Translations under genes and position numbers: made by a program
Notes under the pieces: model-generated
What the model saw: the letters and a program-made list of their open reading frames with translations, nothing else
What the model was told of the DNA's origin: nothing
The model's database searches: none
Shown here: positions 14,238 through 27,400 of the stretch, in pieces
Layout of the letters: each line of letters begins with the position of its first letter
Numbering within the stretch: position 1 is the stretch's first letter
Source of the DNA: Tubulanus polymorphus
Taxonomy: Eukaryota; Nemertea; Palaeonemertea; Tubulaniformes; Tubulanidae
Reading direction: 5' to 3'
Assembly (NCBI RefSeq): GCF_964204645.1
Contig: NC_134026.1
Coordinates: 2,976,001 to 3,040,000, forward strand
DNA length: 64,000 nucleotides

Positions 14238-17200
14238 TTAGTACGGAAAGTTACTGAAGTATGGCCCATATTGCATATAAAGCACGCTATTAGCAGCGGT
14301 AACGTAGTCGTGTTCGGGACCGGATTGCTGCGTTTGGTTCTGTTGTTGGTTCATTATCGGTAGAACCACCGGGTTAATCGGCAGGGTATTTTCACCGGAT
14401 ACCGGAGTCATATTGTGCGTGGCGTGCAAATTCGACTGGTTCAACGAGATTCGCTCGTTGAACGGCGGCGCCACCATCTGATTGTGATGACCGATACCCA
14501 TCTGAATAGTCGTTTGATTTATGTTCGTCGGTTGGTTGAGATTCGAATGATTCGGCATCGAGTTACCGTTACACGACGCGGTCGGCGTTATATTCATCAT
14601 CGAACTCTGTACGCACGACGACGACGGAATAGCCAAGTGATTGACGGATAACGGAGCCGACATCGCCGACATTTCGGTCAAAATTTGACAATTCTGATCC
14701 GAAAGCGATCGCACGGATGTGATAATAGGCGAAGGGTTCATCGGCAAGTTAACGTTAATCCGTTCTTTCGCCGCCGGTTTCGGTAACGCGGCGTTCTTCT
14801 GGACCGGTGCCTGCGGTAAGAAATCGGCGTCCATCGGATTGTCGAGTCGTTTAATCAGAGAATCCGCCTTCAACATGGTCGTGTCGCCGTGCGTTTTCAT
14901 GTGAACGCGGAGATTATCCGATCGCGAACACGTTTTACCGCAAACCAAACAAGCAAAACGTTTATAATCGCTGTGCACGGTCTTCTTATGCTTCGTCAAG
15001 CCGCCTTTATCCGGGAACGATCGTTGACAGACGTCGCACGTGAACGGTTTTAAACCGGAGTGACGTTTCTCGTGCGCGGCCAAACGCTCTTTACTCTTGA
15101 ACTCCTTCGCACATATACAACACCGGAACGGCGTTTCCGTTTTGTGCACGAGTTGATGTGAGTAGAGCGTCGCGTTCGTTTTGAACGACTTCCCGCAGAT
15201 GTAACATTCGAAGCGACGTTCGCTGCCGTGCGTGACGATATGAGCGTCTAGATTACTCTTATACATGAACGTATGGCCGCATATGTCGCACATAAACCTC
15301 GAACCGGCGTCCGTGTGTCGGCGTTCGTGAGCCCGCAATAAACCTTCCGTTTTGTACGTCTTCTGGCAGACGTTACACTGGTACATTTTACCGGTGGTGT
15401 GAGCGGTTTTCTCGTGCGCTTTCAACGCGCTTTTACTCACAAATCCGTTGTTGCAGATCGAACACGAAAACGGGCGTTCGCCTTTATGAAGCATCATGTG
15501 CATCTTTAAACTGCTTTCGTACGGGAAATTCTTGCCGCACGTGACGCATTTATATTTTTTCGGATTATGAATCGCGTCGACGTGGCTCTTCAGATGCGTC
15601 GCCGTCAGGTACGATTTACTGCAATGAGGACACTGGTGCGGCCGTGTCCCGTTGTGATGCAACAGATGCAACTTCAAGCTGTGATGAAAGTTGAAACATT
15701 TCTCGCAGAACTTGCACTTGTACGGTTTCTCGTTGCTGTGCACGCCGCGTTTGTGATGGTAGAGCGTACTCTGCGCGGTGAACACTTTACCGCAGATATC
15801 GCACGTGTGAGACCGATCTTTCAGAGATTTGTGTCGCATCATGTGCTTACGAAGCGTTCGTTTCGACGAACAAACCTTGTTACATACTTTACATTGCAGC
15901 ATCTCTTTACAGTGACTCTCTGTGCGGTGTCGGTGTAAATCGACGACGCGGGTGAACGATTCGCCGCATATCGAACAGATGTGATTATGCGCGTCTTGCA
16001 GATGCGACTGCAACTCGGTGCGATTACTGAACAATTTATAGCACCAATCGCAAGAATAACCTGTCAGGTTGTGTTCGTCTTTCAAGTGTTTTTTCAGCTC
16101 GATTTTTTTTGCGAATTCGATCCGGCAATCGGTGCACTTGAATTTCAGTTTGTGACTGTTCATATGGGCTCTTAACCTCGTCGCCGATAGGAACGATTTG
16201 TTACACTGCAGACACACGTGCAACGAAGCTTGGGCTTTGTGTCGCTTTTTATGCTCTTTAAACGCGCGAGGCTGATTCGTAGAAAACGGACACTCGGAAC
16301 AGATGTACTGACCTTTTTTACTTTTGCGCGCCGACCTAGTTCTAACGGGGTTCGGGTTCGGTTGACTATCGATCTCGGTATCACTGCCACTGTCAGCATC
16401 ACGTATCAAATCTAAACAATTTGAAAATTGCGATAACGAACAAATTAGATTAACTGGCGTGAATTGGAGTGGATTAATTGTAACAAGATGCACTAATCCA
16501 CACTTATTACATATCATTCAGGACCAATGAAATCAATCGGATGAGAAATCCAGATTAAACATTACATGTAACCCTTTAAGTGAGTCTAACTCTTCATCGC
16601 AGTGCTCCAGTTTAACATTATATCTAACCCTTTAAGTGGGTATAACTCTTCACCGCAGTGCGGTGTATAAATCATTGATGAACGTTGTTAAAACACTGCA
16701 CTGCGGTGTTTTGATATTATTTCTACTACTTATATACTCTATTGAAAGATGGCAGCACCTGTCAAAAATTAGAAAAACGTTACGCTGCAGCGCAGTGTAG
16801 ACGCACTTCATTAAACAATGTAGAGCAATGCAATTTTCCAAAATTTTCAAATCATCAGCACTTATAAGGAAGAATTTGTCCGCACTGAAAGGGTAAAGTG
16901 CAACAGGAGCTAACTTACCGGCCAAAGCAATATCATCATCGTCGTCATCATCATCATCGTCATCATCAACATCTTCAACCTCTTCTTTCTCATCCTCTGC
17001 TTTTGTAGCTTGCAATTCTTTACTTTCTCTATCATTAGCTTCAAGATCATCATCTGGAATATCGTCGATTTCATTCTCGGCTATCGAATTCACATCTCGA
17101 TGATTTTCATCCAATGTTGTATCGCCGATGACGATACGATCGTCCGCATCGTGTTCTCCCGATCGATCAGCCGTCTGTTCCCGATCGGACGTTTCACCTC

Positions 17201-17726
17201 CGTCGAAATATTTCTGCGATTCGTTGATCAAATTTTGCAGATGATTTCGAACTTCGAAATCGTTTTTGGCAGTCGCCGCATTATCGAACGAGATATCGGG
17301 AAAAAGCACATTATTCTCTGATTTATCATTTTCGTTCAACGCTTGAACGTTGTCAGTCGGTAAAGTTTTGGTAATCGGCGCAACTTCAAAATGATTGGCA
17401 TAATTCGGCGGCATCGACTGCGTAGGTAGACGCGTGATTGGCTGCAACGTTTCGCGACTATCGAAACGATTCGTAACGATTTGATTCTGCGGCGGATGAC
17501 TAACCGATTCGTTCAACGTTACGTAAGCGATTTCATTATCGTCGATGTTTAGTTTCAGGTTGCCGGTGACGACGACGAACCCGGAGAATTTAACGTAATC
17601 TTGACAGATTTTAGTTAACGCTCTAACGAGTAATTTCTGTACAATTTCCGCTACGCGTATTTCTGGTGGTTGAACGCAGCGCGTTGTCGATATTTTGGTG
17701 GCGTTTGTTGGTTGTTGATTTGCCAT
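14238..17726 (-). CDS. 17-finger C2H2 zinc-finger protein
   Basis: Two exons, 17726-16919 and 16411-14238, join through a donor g|gtaagt and an acceptor tttag|at to give 993 residues. The first exon encodes an acidic, largely disordered region that ends in a run of ten Asp residues. The N-terminal part (about 25-75) has helical and strand-like sequence of unknown fold. The second exon opens with an SGSDTEIDS acidic stretch and then holds 17 C2H2 fingers, including degenerate ones at both ends (for example CSECPF, CNKSFL, CDWCYK, CGKTCSRSDN), with TGEKP-like linkers partly lost. A Gln/Asn/Pro-rich tail follows. It is presumably a nuclear DNA-binding regulator. Long poly-zinc-finger proteins evolve fast and I cannot name an orthologue. 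Frames running past 16919 into the intron are not coding. Confidence 0.9.
16568..16905. repeat. Degenerate inverted-repeat element in the zinc-finger gene intron
   Basis: Two copies of a taaccctttaagtg end occur at about 16570 and 16627. A matching inverted end, cgcactgaaagggtaaa, lies at about 16889-16905. Between them are palindromic accgcagtgcggtg-like motifs. The ends resemble the intact 296-bp element at 46229-46524, so this is probably an older relative. It fills most of the intron. Confidence 0.65.
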
Positions 17727-18267
17727 CTGTCATCGGTCTGTATTGTTAAATAGAGAAAATGAGATTTAATAGGAATGCATCATAAACTGCAGAATGAATG
17801 AATGAAAAGTATATGACCAATAATCCAATAAAAAGTAAAAAATTAAGCTATAAGAGTTCAAATAGCTTGTACAAATCAGTTAGTTAATAAGTCAAAGCGA
17901 ATATTTGAATTTTTTGCAACCCAGTTTTTCCATGCTTGATTAGTAGACGTAGTAGTTGTTTTAGTTAGTTGCGGGATATTTGCCAAAATTGAGGTACAAA
18001 TTATTTAGGTACAAATCATTTTTCTTTGAAAAAAAAACAACAAACTTTTTTACCTAATTTGGCCACACACCACAAGGGTATAGAGACGAATTCAGTGATT
18101 CAGCAACGGAACGGGAAAAGAAAAATTTATTAGGAAGGTTCTTTGGACTTGGTCCGCCGTTTGACGACTCTCGATCCTGCGTTCTTTTCTCAGGCTGGTA
18201 GATCCTTCCTTCGTGTTCCTTGATGCGGTTAATTTTGCCTTTGTGTAAAAATGTATCTTCAGGATGG
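17727..18267. promoter_or_regulatory. 5' flank of the zinc-finger gene
   Basis: About 540 bases lie between the zinc-finger start codon and the left end of the large transposon. No exon is recognised. It probably holds the promoter and 5' UTR of the minus-strand gene, so the transposon sits very close upstream. Confidence 0.4.
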
Positions 18268-18276
18268 GATCAAATC
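18268..18276 (+). repeat. Target-site duplication, left copy
   Basis: GATCAAATC abuts the left inverted repeat and is repeated exactly at 30374-30382. Mutator-like elements typically duplicate 8-11 bases, most often 9. Confidence 0.9.
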
Positions 18277-18320
18277 GCAAAAGGTTGAAAGCCTGTTTTG
18301 GTCGATGGCTAGTGACGTCA
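18277..18320 (+). repeat. Left terminal inverted repeat (44 bp)
   Basis: It begins gcaaaaggttgaaagcctgt and ends tgacgtca. It matches the reverse complement of 30330-30373 at 43 of 44 positions, with one mismatch at 18310. The inner eight bases, TGACGTCA, are a perfect CRE/ATF palindrome. Similarity stops abruptly on both sides, which defines the element end. Confidence 0.95.
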
Positions 18321-18439
18321 TCAAGATCGCCTTTTTGTTACTCCCACAGCTAAACAACTCACTTTTAACGGTTAACCGCTGAATTTGAATTTTCTGTCAA
18401 GTGTATTCTTGCTGGCTGTTGATTAAAAGATTGTGAATC

Positions 18440-21400
18440 ATGTTTTCCGAACGTGTTAAGCTTGTCTCCGGACCAGTTGGTGGGAATATTGGTTTGAAAA
18501 AAGAGGTAGATTGCAAGATTATAAAAAACTCACTGGGTAACACTGGTGAACGCCGCGAGGATCGTACACGGTGGTGCAGGCGAGGCGTCGCGACCGCGCG
18601 GCGGCAGGGCTTTTTAATTTTGGCTTTTGCCAGTTTTGGAGTCTTGTTATTGCCACCACGGCCACGTTACCACCACACTCACATTGTCGCTAGGCCTACT
18701 GTACTGCCACTACTTTACTTGCTACTTACTCGGCTAAATTAATTTGTCTTCATCCACGCTTACTTCCCCCCTCCCCCCCCCCCCCCATGTTAACAAGTAA
18801 TTTCTGCCAACCGAACCACCAGTCGCAGTAGCCGTAGGCAGTATACTATAGTGCAGTAGTGGGTACCCAGTGGCATGCCATTGCCATGCCACTGGGTATA
18901 GGCCTATGTTGCCCGTACACAGTCACCACCTACTAGGCCTTAAATATTCCAACAACCATTCCAAATCCAGCAACAAAAAATAAACAATAAATTTTAAGGC
19001 CTCGAAACAGAAGAATGGTAGTTCCCTGTATTCAGAGTCAATGAAAATGTATTTCTTGTTGCAGATAGATAGCCTAACCAATTTCAGGATAAGTACTTTT
19101 CATTCCTTTATTTATATACGTAGCCTAACTGTTTAATCCTGGCCCTGGCCACTGAGGGTGTATGCATTAGGTCTGGTCCCAGTTTCACTGAGCTAGTTAG
19201 CCAACAATTAAGCTGAGAAATTTTGTTAAGTGGCAATTCAGGGGCAGATCAGGAGAGTATACAGGGGTGTACACCCCTTAAAACTTTTAAGTTGCAATGA
19301 AATTTAAAGGAAAAATTAAAAATATCAACAAGTATTTTTAAAAAGCTTATATTCCAAAACATGTTCTCTGTAGGCCTACTTCCAAAATATAGGTATTATG
19401 TTTTCTGATGATCTGGTGCCCTTTTGATTTTTAATTATATATGATACTGATATGTATGCCCTATTTTGGGCTGCACCCCTCCCTGAATCAGTCTGCCTGC
19501 AATTAAGAGGATGTTTATAGATAATTTGATTTAGAGGAATCTTTTAATTTAGTGCCTGATGTTAGGCCTTCCACAGCCTGGTAGAGGTGGTTTAGGTGAA
19601 CAAGTTAGTCTTCACACTGCAGGACTTTTAGGTGAAGGTGAAACTGGCCCTTGTTTATGCATAGGCTACTGTGTGTGCACGCTTATCTTTATGCTTATTC
19701 AATTAGAATACCCATGTAGCTACCAAATAAGCACCGCTTCAGAGGATTTTAGAAATTTTCACTTCAATAACACTGTGTTCTATTTTTGGGCACTAGCTAC
19801 TATTATGCACAATTTTTCAATCAATTCTATCACATTGATATACATATATGTGTCACTTCTTTTGCATGTAGTAGGGTCTTACAGTAACCAGTGTGCTCTC
19901 TCACACCTCCCTGTGATATTGGCCTGAGACTGACAAATAATCTTTTTTGTAGCGTATTGGTCTCGTAGCAGACAGCATTTTAAAGTATGCTGGGCTAGAT
20001 GGTGTAGGCTTATTTGAATGGACAAGGATCGTGTGCCCCGGAGGAACCATTGAAACATTGATGGAAGGTAATTTCTCGGTTCAGTACTGATTTATATTGT
20101 TCATTTTCATTGGGTTACTGATTAGTTGTATATTACAGAATTGAAAAAGGTGAAGATGCTGAATGTGGAACAACTAATCGTCCATGTTGGAACAAATAAT
20201 ATGACGCGTGATGTCCCGCTTGAGATTGTTCTGCGAAGACACGTTGAATTAATTCGATTGTTGCTCTATAAATGTACTGGGACCATCATTGTACCAGCTC
20301 TTTTTCCTCGATGTGATGAGTAAGTATCAAGAATAGATTTTTCTTGAAGTACTATATTTATGATCGATGTAATGATTTTTAAATTTCTTTCTTTTTTAAA
20401 GTTTCGATGCTGACACAAAAATATTTCATTACAATGAAATGCTGCACCGCGAATGCTTTACACTTGGTGTAAAGTTCGTTGATTTTCACTTCTCAAGAGA
20501 TCTCCTTTCACCGTAAGTAATCGTTTAATTTTAATAAGCCCAGTAGGTTATGTGCATTTTTTCGCGATTTAAACTAACTTGTTTTTTTCTAAATTTTGTG
20601 ATCTAGGACTGACTTGTTACACCCCAGCCGTAAGGGAAATCAGTTCATAAATAACAGGATAATGGAACTACTGCTATTGAAAAATGAAGATGAAATGTAC
20701 GTAGAATTGCATTATTTTATCCAATTACCAGGTATGCAAACTACATAAATTTGATGATTGTACTGGAAATAATGAATGATTCTTAATCAGGTGCCCTCAA
20801 TACTTTCCATATGAGATTGAAAAGATGCAAAGAAGTAGAGCAGTCCATCGACGAAAGGTAATCATTTAGCATTGATATCCTAGAAAATGAATGATTTGCA
20901 ATTAGTTTTTATAACTTGAATACGAAACCACTTTATTCAAAATCCTTGCATTGAATTAATGAATCATATTGATAGCTGATAGCAAAAAACAAATTGAAGG
21001 ATGATCAAGCAAGAGCATGGGATGATTCAACAATAGTGGTAAAGTTGTTTTCCTAAGTGATTTGTACGTGATTTATCTTTATAAAGTTAGATATATTTTA
21101 ACAGTTTTTTGTATCCTTCAATCCAGTATAGCAGTTTTGACGTTGCGCATCATACAAGGAAACAATTCTGTTGTGAAGATCAAAGAGCCTTTTTCACATT
21201 CGACCAGGTACATATCATCTCAAGAACTTATGATTTAATATTAGTTTGGTCACTTTTATTTCACAATTACCTAAAGGCTGTGCATGCACAAATCTGTCTT
21301 TTTTTTCCAGTACATGACTAAAATTGATGTGGCTGGTGTTGCTATTTGTTTAAAGCCTAAATTATTTACTCCTTTTTATCAGACTAAGAACGTGAGTAAT

Positions 21401-24400
21401 ATGTTTCTCGAAATGAAATTATAGAAATTCATTGGTATTGGTATGATTTATGCTGTAAAGCTTTGTTTTCATATTCAGGGATGCTACAATAGAAGTTGTC
21501 ACAATACTAAAAGATTTAACAGAAAAAGGAAGTCAGTGGAACATGTAAGTTTGATGCCCTTTCTGCGAGACGCGGGTTCATTTTTGTTATTTTTGCTTAG
21601 ATGTTGAAGCAAAAACAGATTAATGTGCTCTTCCACATTAGGTTATTCATCCACAGACGGATCCTGCTGACTCGACATGTTTTTGCGGAGTCGAATTCAC
21701 CAATTGGAAAGATCTTCTAGACCATGTTAGTTTAAACCATACTGAAATGTAAGTACAACATAATTCAATTAATTTAGTACCTACAAATCTAAATGACTTA
21801 ATGCAAATGACTCAGAGATACCCATGTTTTATGTTAGGCCTATATGGGTAATTTCATACTCTATCTATTCATATGTCTAAAAAAAGTGAGTTGATAATGT
21901 GTATTTCAGGCGGACAATGGAGGAAGAAGGAAAGGACGCGGCTTGTGACAATTTCTCGGAAGGAACGATAGAGGAAGCAGAAAAGATGCAGGAAGATAGT
22001 TCGAAAGAAAGGATAGAAAGATTAAAGATGCAGGAAGATAGCTGGATGGAAAACAAAAAACAGCTAAGTATCACAGGTGGTGGAGGTATCGAACCAATCA
22101 TAATTGATGATAGTGATGAGAATGATTCTGATGATGAACATGTATGTAGAAGAAATTTTAGTTACAATCCAACAGAAATGTGCCTCAATGACTATCAGTT
22201 TTTGAAAATTCCTCCTGTTATGCCATCAAAGGTCACGTCATTCAGAATTTGTGACATGTCTAATTCATGTCATTTGGCTGATGATGCCCCCACTATGCCC
22301 CACAAAAATCAGTTGGAGGACATAAAAGCACAGATGCAGTCAAGGATTGTCCGTGACCCTTCCATTAATATCCATGTGAGACTCGATACAGGCTGCTATT
22401 CTATTGATCAGATTAATAGGTTTCTTTTCTTACATTATGCTAAAACCAAACAACAAGATCTTTTTGCCATGAATCTTTGGGTAAATAGTAAGCCTTTAAG
22501 CCCCACTGATTCAGTCGATTGGGAACAGATTCAAGCATTTTCAAATATGCTCTTTTCCTTAAAACCCTCTCAACAATTTCCAGTTGGTAATAATAATAGC
22601 GTATCTGTATCAGAACTTCAGACGATGACTAATCAAAAATGGTTTGAAGGATCTGTGTTAAATGCTTTTGCATCTATGATAAATGAACAGTACTGTAATA
22701 TTCATGCATTTATGATGCCACTTACATTTGATGCTAAGAAATATGTTTCAAATTTATATAAAAGATTCGGTCCTAATCCACTCATAAGTTGTGATAAACT
22801 AATTTTTTTCCTGCATGTTGGCACCCAAAACGATTTCGTATTTCTAAATTCTTATGGACATGTTGTTGCCAATCATTATGCACTAGCAGTTTTTTACCCA
22901 AAAAGTAACAAACTGTGTTATGCTGATACACTAGCATGGGATTGTCCAAGGGAATTTAAAAATCATTTAAGATCTGTTTTGAAAGGTTTGAATTGCCCTG
23001 ATCCTGTTTATATCCACCTCCATGATCCTCATTTTGTTACTGAAAATTCAGTGCATGTATGTAGTAATAATTGTACTAGTTATTACCCACTCCAATCATG
23101 TTCATCTGTCTGTGGCCCTGCTACATTAATTGGTGCTTGCATTGCAACCTATTATGAAAAGGATATTTCAAGTGTATTTTCATCTCCCAATGAATTATCT
23201 TATCTTAAGAACATTTCTAACTATTCTGATTTTGTTAGATTGATATTGATTAATTGGCTTATGAAACATCTAATTGATATTACTCAACTCTTCTCAAAGT
23301 CATCTCAACCTACTGCTAATAGTACTACTTTCTCTAAGATATCACGATTATCTCGCAGACAGAGACATAAACGATCAACTGAGTCAAATAATACACTAGC
23401 TAGTTCTGAATTAAAGATGTCAGACTCTTATATTGCCCCTAAAAAAAGCAAATCAGTCTTAACTACAGCCAAATCTAAATCTACACCAATTTTGAATAAT
23501 GAATCAACACTTGAATCTACACCAATTTCGAATTATGAATCTGCAGCAATTTTGACTAATGAATCAACACCAATTTCGAATAGTGAATCTGCACCAATTT
23601 TGACTAATGAATCAACACCTGAATCAACACCAATTTCGAATAGTGAATCTGCACCAATTTTGACTAATGAATCTACACCAATTTCGAATAGTGAATCTGC
23701 ACCAATTTTGACTATTAAATCTACACCTGAATCTACACCAATTTCGAATAATGAATCTACACCTGAATCTACATCCTCAATTTTGAATCCTCAATCCTCA
23801 TTAACTATAAATTCAGCTGAACCATTAACTTCCCATATTAATGGTTCTAAAACTACTATCTCCCATCGCATCAGGAGAGGAAAGCATTATCTTGAAGTTG
23901 CTTTTCATTCAACTGGCAGTAAGACGAAGTATAAAAGTTTTCATTGTACAGACCAAGGTACAAATGACCAGATAGCCATTGACACTATCAAGAAATACCT
24001 CAACAACCAGAATCCACTTAGTGATGAATGGGTTGAAAATGGGGAAGTAATGACTGGTGCTGACACAAAATATTATTTCGATAGATTCACTTTTGATTTT
24101 ACAAAAACAGTTCGTCTGCATAAGAATGTGCGGCCTTCATTTGTTGGTAACCAGACAACGATGAAAGCTTCCTTAACATTAAAAAAGAATTGGCAAACCC
24201 ATAGATTAGATAATAAATTTGAATTTATTGAGCCAATTGTTGAGGATACTTCTCAATTTGTGGCTGCAGAAATGCTCATAAAATGTTCGTCAAAGTCTTC
24301 AGTTTGTAAATCATCATGTGGATATTATCTTTCAAAGTTGAATATGTCCAGTAACATCACTAATTGTCCCTCATGTCAAATTGACGTTGTTTTAAATGAT

Positions 24401-27400
24401 AAACAATGTATTCATTGCTCCATTACCATGTCTAACAAATGGAGGAAAAATGCTGATGGTGAAACACTTTGTTCCAACTGTTACAACTATAAGCTGAAGA
24501 ATAAACGTGATCGTCCTGTGAAGTTAAGGCAGCAGTTTGAGCCAAAAAAATTAATTCACCCTCATTTTATGTGTTATTGGGCAACGAAACTTGTATTATT
24601 TAGTACTGATTTATCCAAGTGGAGAATCTTCAGCAAACCACTTAATGGTCAATATCATGACAATATTCCTTTACAAATTAAAAAGCGACCTAATTTATCT
24701 ACTAGAGATAGATGGGATGAAAATAGAGTCATGATGAAAGCCACAGCAATGAAGGTTCTTTCTGCCACCAATGCTCACAATAACCTTCATGTATCAAATG
24801 TAAATGATGGCGCCGGTCATGACCATACCCTAGATCAAATTTCAAATAGATTGAAATATATTGATAAATCTTCGATAAAATTACATATGAAATCTCAAGA
24901 CGAAATACCTATTCTAAGTTCTGATTGGAGAAATACTGAAAAATTATTAGAGGGTAACTATGAATCTGTCCTTTTATTTCAACGAGGGGATGCCACACTC
25001 AAACGTAATTATCACATTATTCTCTCTGATCCTCGTTCTCTGGAACATTTATCCAACTTTGGACAATCTGTCATTGGTATTGACGTGAAACATGATTTCA
25101 ATTCGTGGAAATTCAAAACTTCATTTGTAACTTTTGCAGACAACAAAAATGAAGGACGTATTGCTGCTGCATCAATTAGTAGTGATGAAGGGGGGGCTAC
25201 TCATGCAACTACCATCCAGTTAGTTCTAGCCAATACACCATGTAAAGACGAAAAATGTAATCATCCATCTGAATTCTATATATTTAATGATGGCAATGGT
25301 TTTTTCAGAATCAAGCCATGTTCATCAACATCTAGATTTTGTCCTTTTGTACAACATGATAAAGATGCAAGTCTAAAGCAAGGAGCATCTGACAATAATC
25401 TTAAATCAGTACTATGTAATTTTCATGTCCTGCAGTGTATTCGTCGCTTCATGAATGAAAATCAAGAACTTCGCTTATTTTGCAAGCCTCTAGAAACTGG
25501 TTTCAAATGCATTATGAGATCATGGGATGCTTCCTCTAGAACTGATATAGCCAATTCATTTATTAGTTTTATTGAGAATGATATTTCTTTAGACCTTATG
25601 TCGCAAGATACAAAAACATTATTTATTGATTACCTAAAGAAGAATTGGTTTAATTCCCAAATTTGGTCTGATGCATTCAATGCTGAATCAATTTATCAGT
25701 CAGACCAATCTAACAGAAATAACCCTTTGCTATTAACTGATAATATTACTGAGCGCAAATTCAAACAAATAGATGATGTCTACTTAAGTGGACACCTAAA
25801 TAAACTGATATCATCTTTTGTACGATTACTGTTTGAAAATGTTTTTAATGATGAGATCAAAGCGACAAATATGAACAATCTCCAATTTAAGCAACTTGAC
25901 CAACGAGTTAAGAATATACGTCACCTTGAAAAGATAGAAAAGTGTTGCAAAAGAGCCTTTGATTTTTTACAGAATAATGAGATTTTAAAATATGATGAAG
26001 AAACTAATTGGTTTGTTGTGAAGAGTTCTTCACGAAAGAACTTAAATAGGTTAGAAGATAATGATAATTTTTTCAATGGTGATACTCAATATACATTCAA
26101 TCAGCTTGATGTTTTAGAAGAAAGATTCCCCGATAAAGTATCAATATCCGAGGAACATTCATATGACATTTCAAAAAAATGCCGAAGGTACATAGGAAAT
26201 TTAGATTCAATATCCAGTCGTATCTTATTCAATTACGTTATTACAATCGTTCCTGAAAATTGTCTTTCATACGTAGATGGTAATTGCCATTTAATCAATT
26301 TGAAACTAGGTATATGTACTTGTGAAGCTTTTATAATGATTGGACAACCATATTTTTGCAAACATCTTTTTGCCTGTTTTGCCCAAAAAAACAATATAAC
26401 CACAACGAAGGCTTTAATTGATGCATATAAATTCCACATTGTGGAGCCTCTGCCAACTTACAATTTTACTCGACAAAATATTTCTGTTTCATCTACCCTC
26501 ATTGATAAGTTAAAAGATCATTCCCACATTGCTAGCTCGAATGATATCAATGCTGCTCGGAAAGGGCACATTCTAAGTATTTTACATAATGAAAGCCACT
26601 GTGGAATTAAGTTAATAAGCGGACGACCTGCCAAACGACAACCTCACAATATGGCTCATAGGCGTGCTGAGGGTCCAATCAAGGACAATCAGGTTGCCAT
26701 AAACCTTCCTGAACTTGAAGTGATAGACCCTTACTGCCCTAAGGTTACAATGCCTAAAGATGCTGAGAATGCAAGACACGGAGGGCGAAAGATAATTAGA
26801 CCTGCTAACAGAGGTGTATCCTTTTCTGCTATGGTTGAAAATGCTGCTATCAAACTAGGTAAAAAAGCTAAAATATCAGAAATTGAAACCATAGACTCCA
26901 CTGATCCAGATCCTGGCAATGATATCGAATTTTCAGCAGATATTTTAAGTCAGAATAAATCATCCTTACCAAAAAAATCAAAAGATACCAAACCAAAAGA
27001 TATTAAGTCAATACCAGTTGTTAAAAATGACTCGAAGTCTGTTTTATTTGAAAAAAGTATTGTCTGTTCCTTTTGTATTAAAGACAAAATAAATCCTCCA
27101 TATCTTTGTTCATGTCGCAGGGAACTAGATAGGCACATATCCACTTCTCATTCATCTTTGAAACCTATCTCATGTGCTATTTGTTGGGCAGATGGGGTTA
27201 TTAATTCATATGCAAGTGAAACATTCCTTCAAAAGCACATTCGTATTGAACATAATCATCATAAGAAAAAATCTATTGTAATCGATTATAATAATAGAGA
27301 TGATTATCTCAACAGTTCTCCTATTACAGAAATCAATAATTCCAATTCTGAAAAAGAATTAGAAATTCTTATAGATCAACCTGGAAATGCAGGCCTCCAA

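Noticed and set aside
16650-16918. Coding extension of the zinc-finger first exon
   Set aside because: The frame passes a good donor at 16919 and runs into an inverted-repeat element. Splicing to 16411 restores the frame and the acidic domain.
18506-18742. Continuation of transposase exon 1
   Set aside because: The gaggtaga donor joins in phase to the SGNH block I exon, while the readthrough frame becomes low-complexity Arg-rich and then hydrophobic sequence without similarity.
19559-19927. Open frame of 122 residues in transposase intron 1
   Set aside because: No homology or splice partner in phase; hydrophobic content looks like AT-rich chance. I cannot exclude that part of intron 1 holds another 5' exon.
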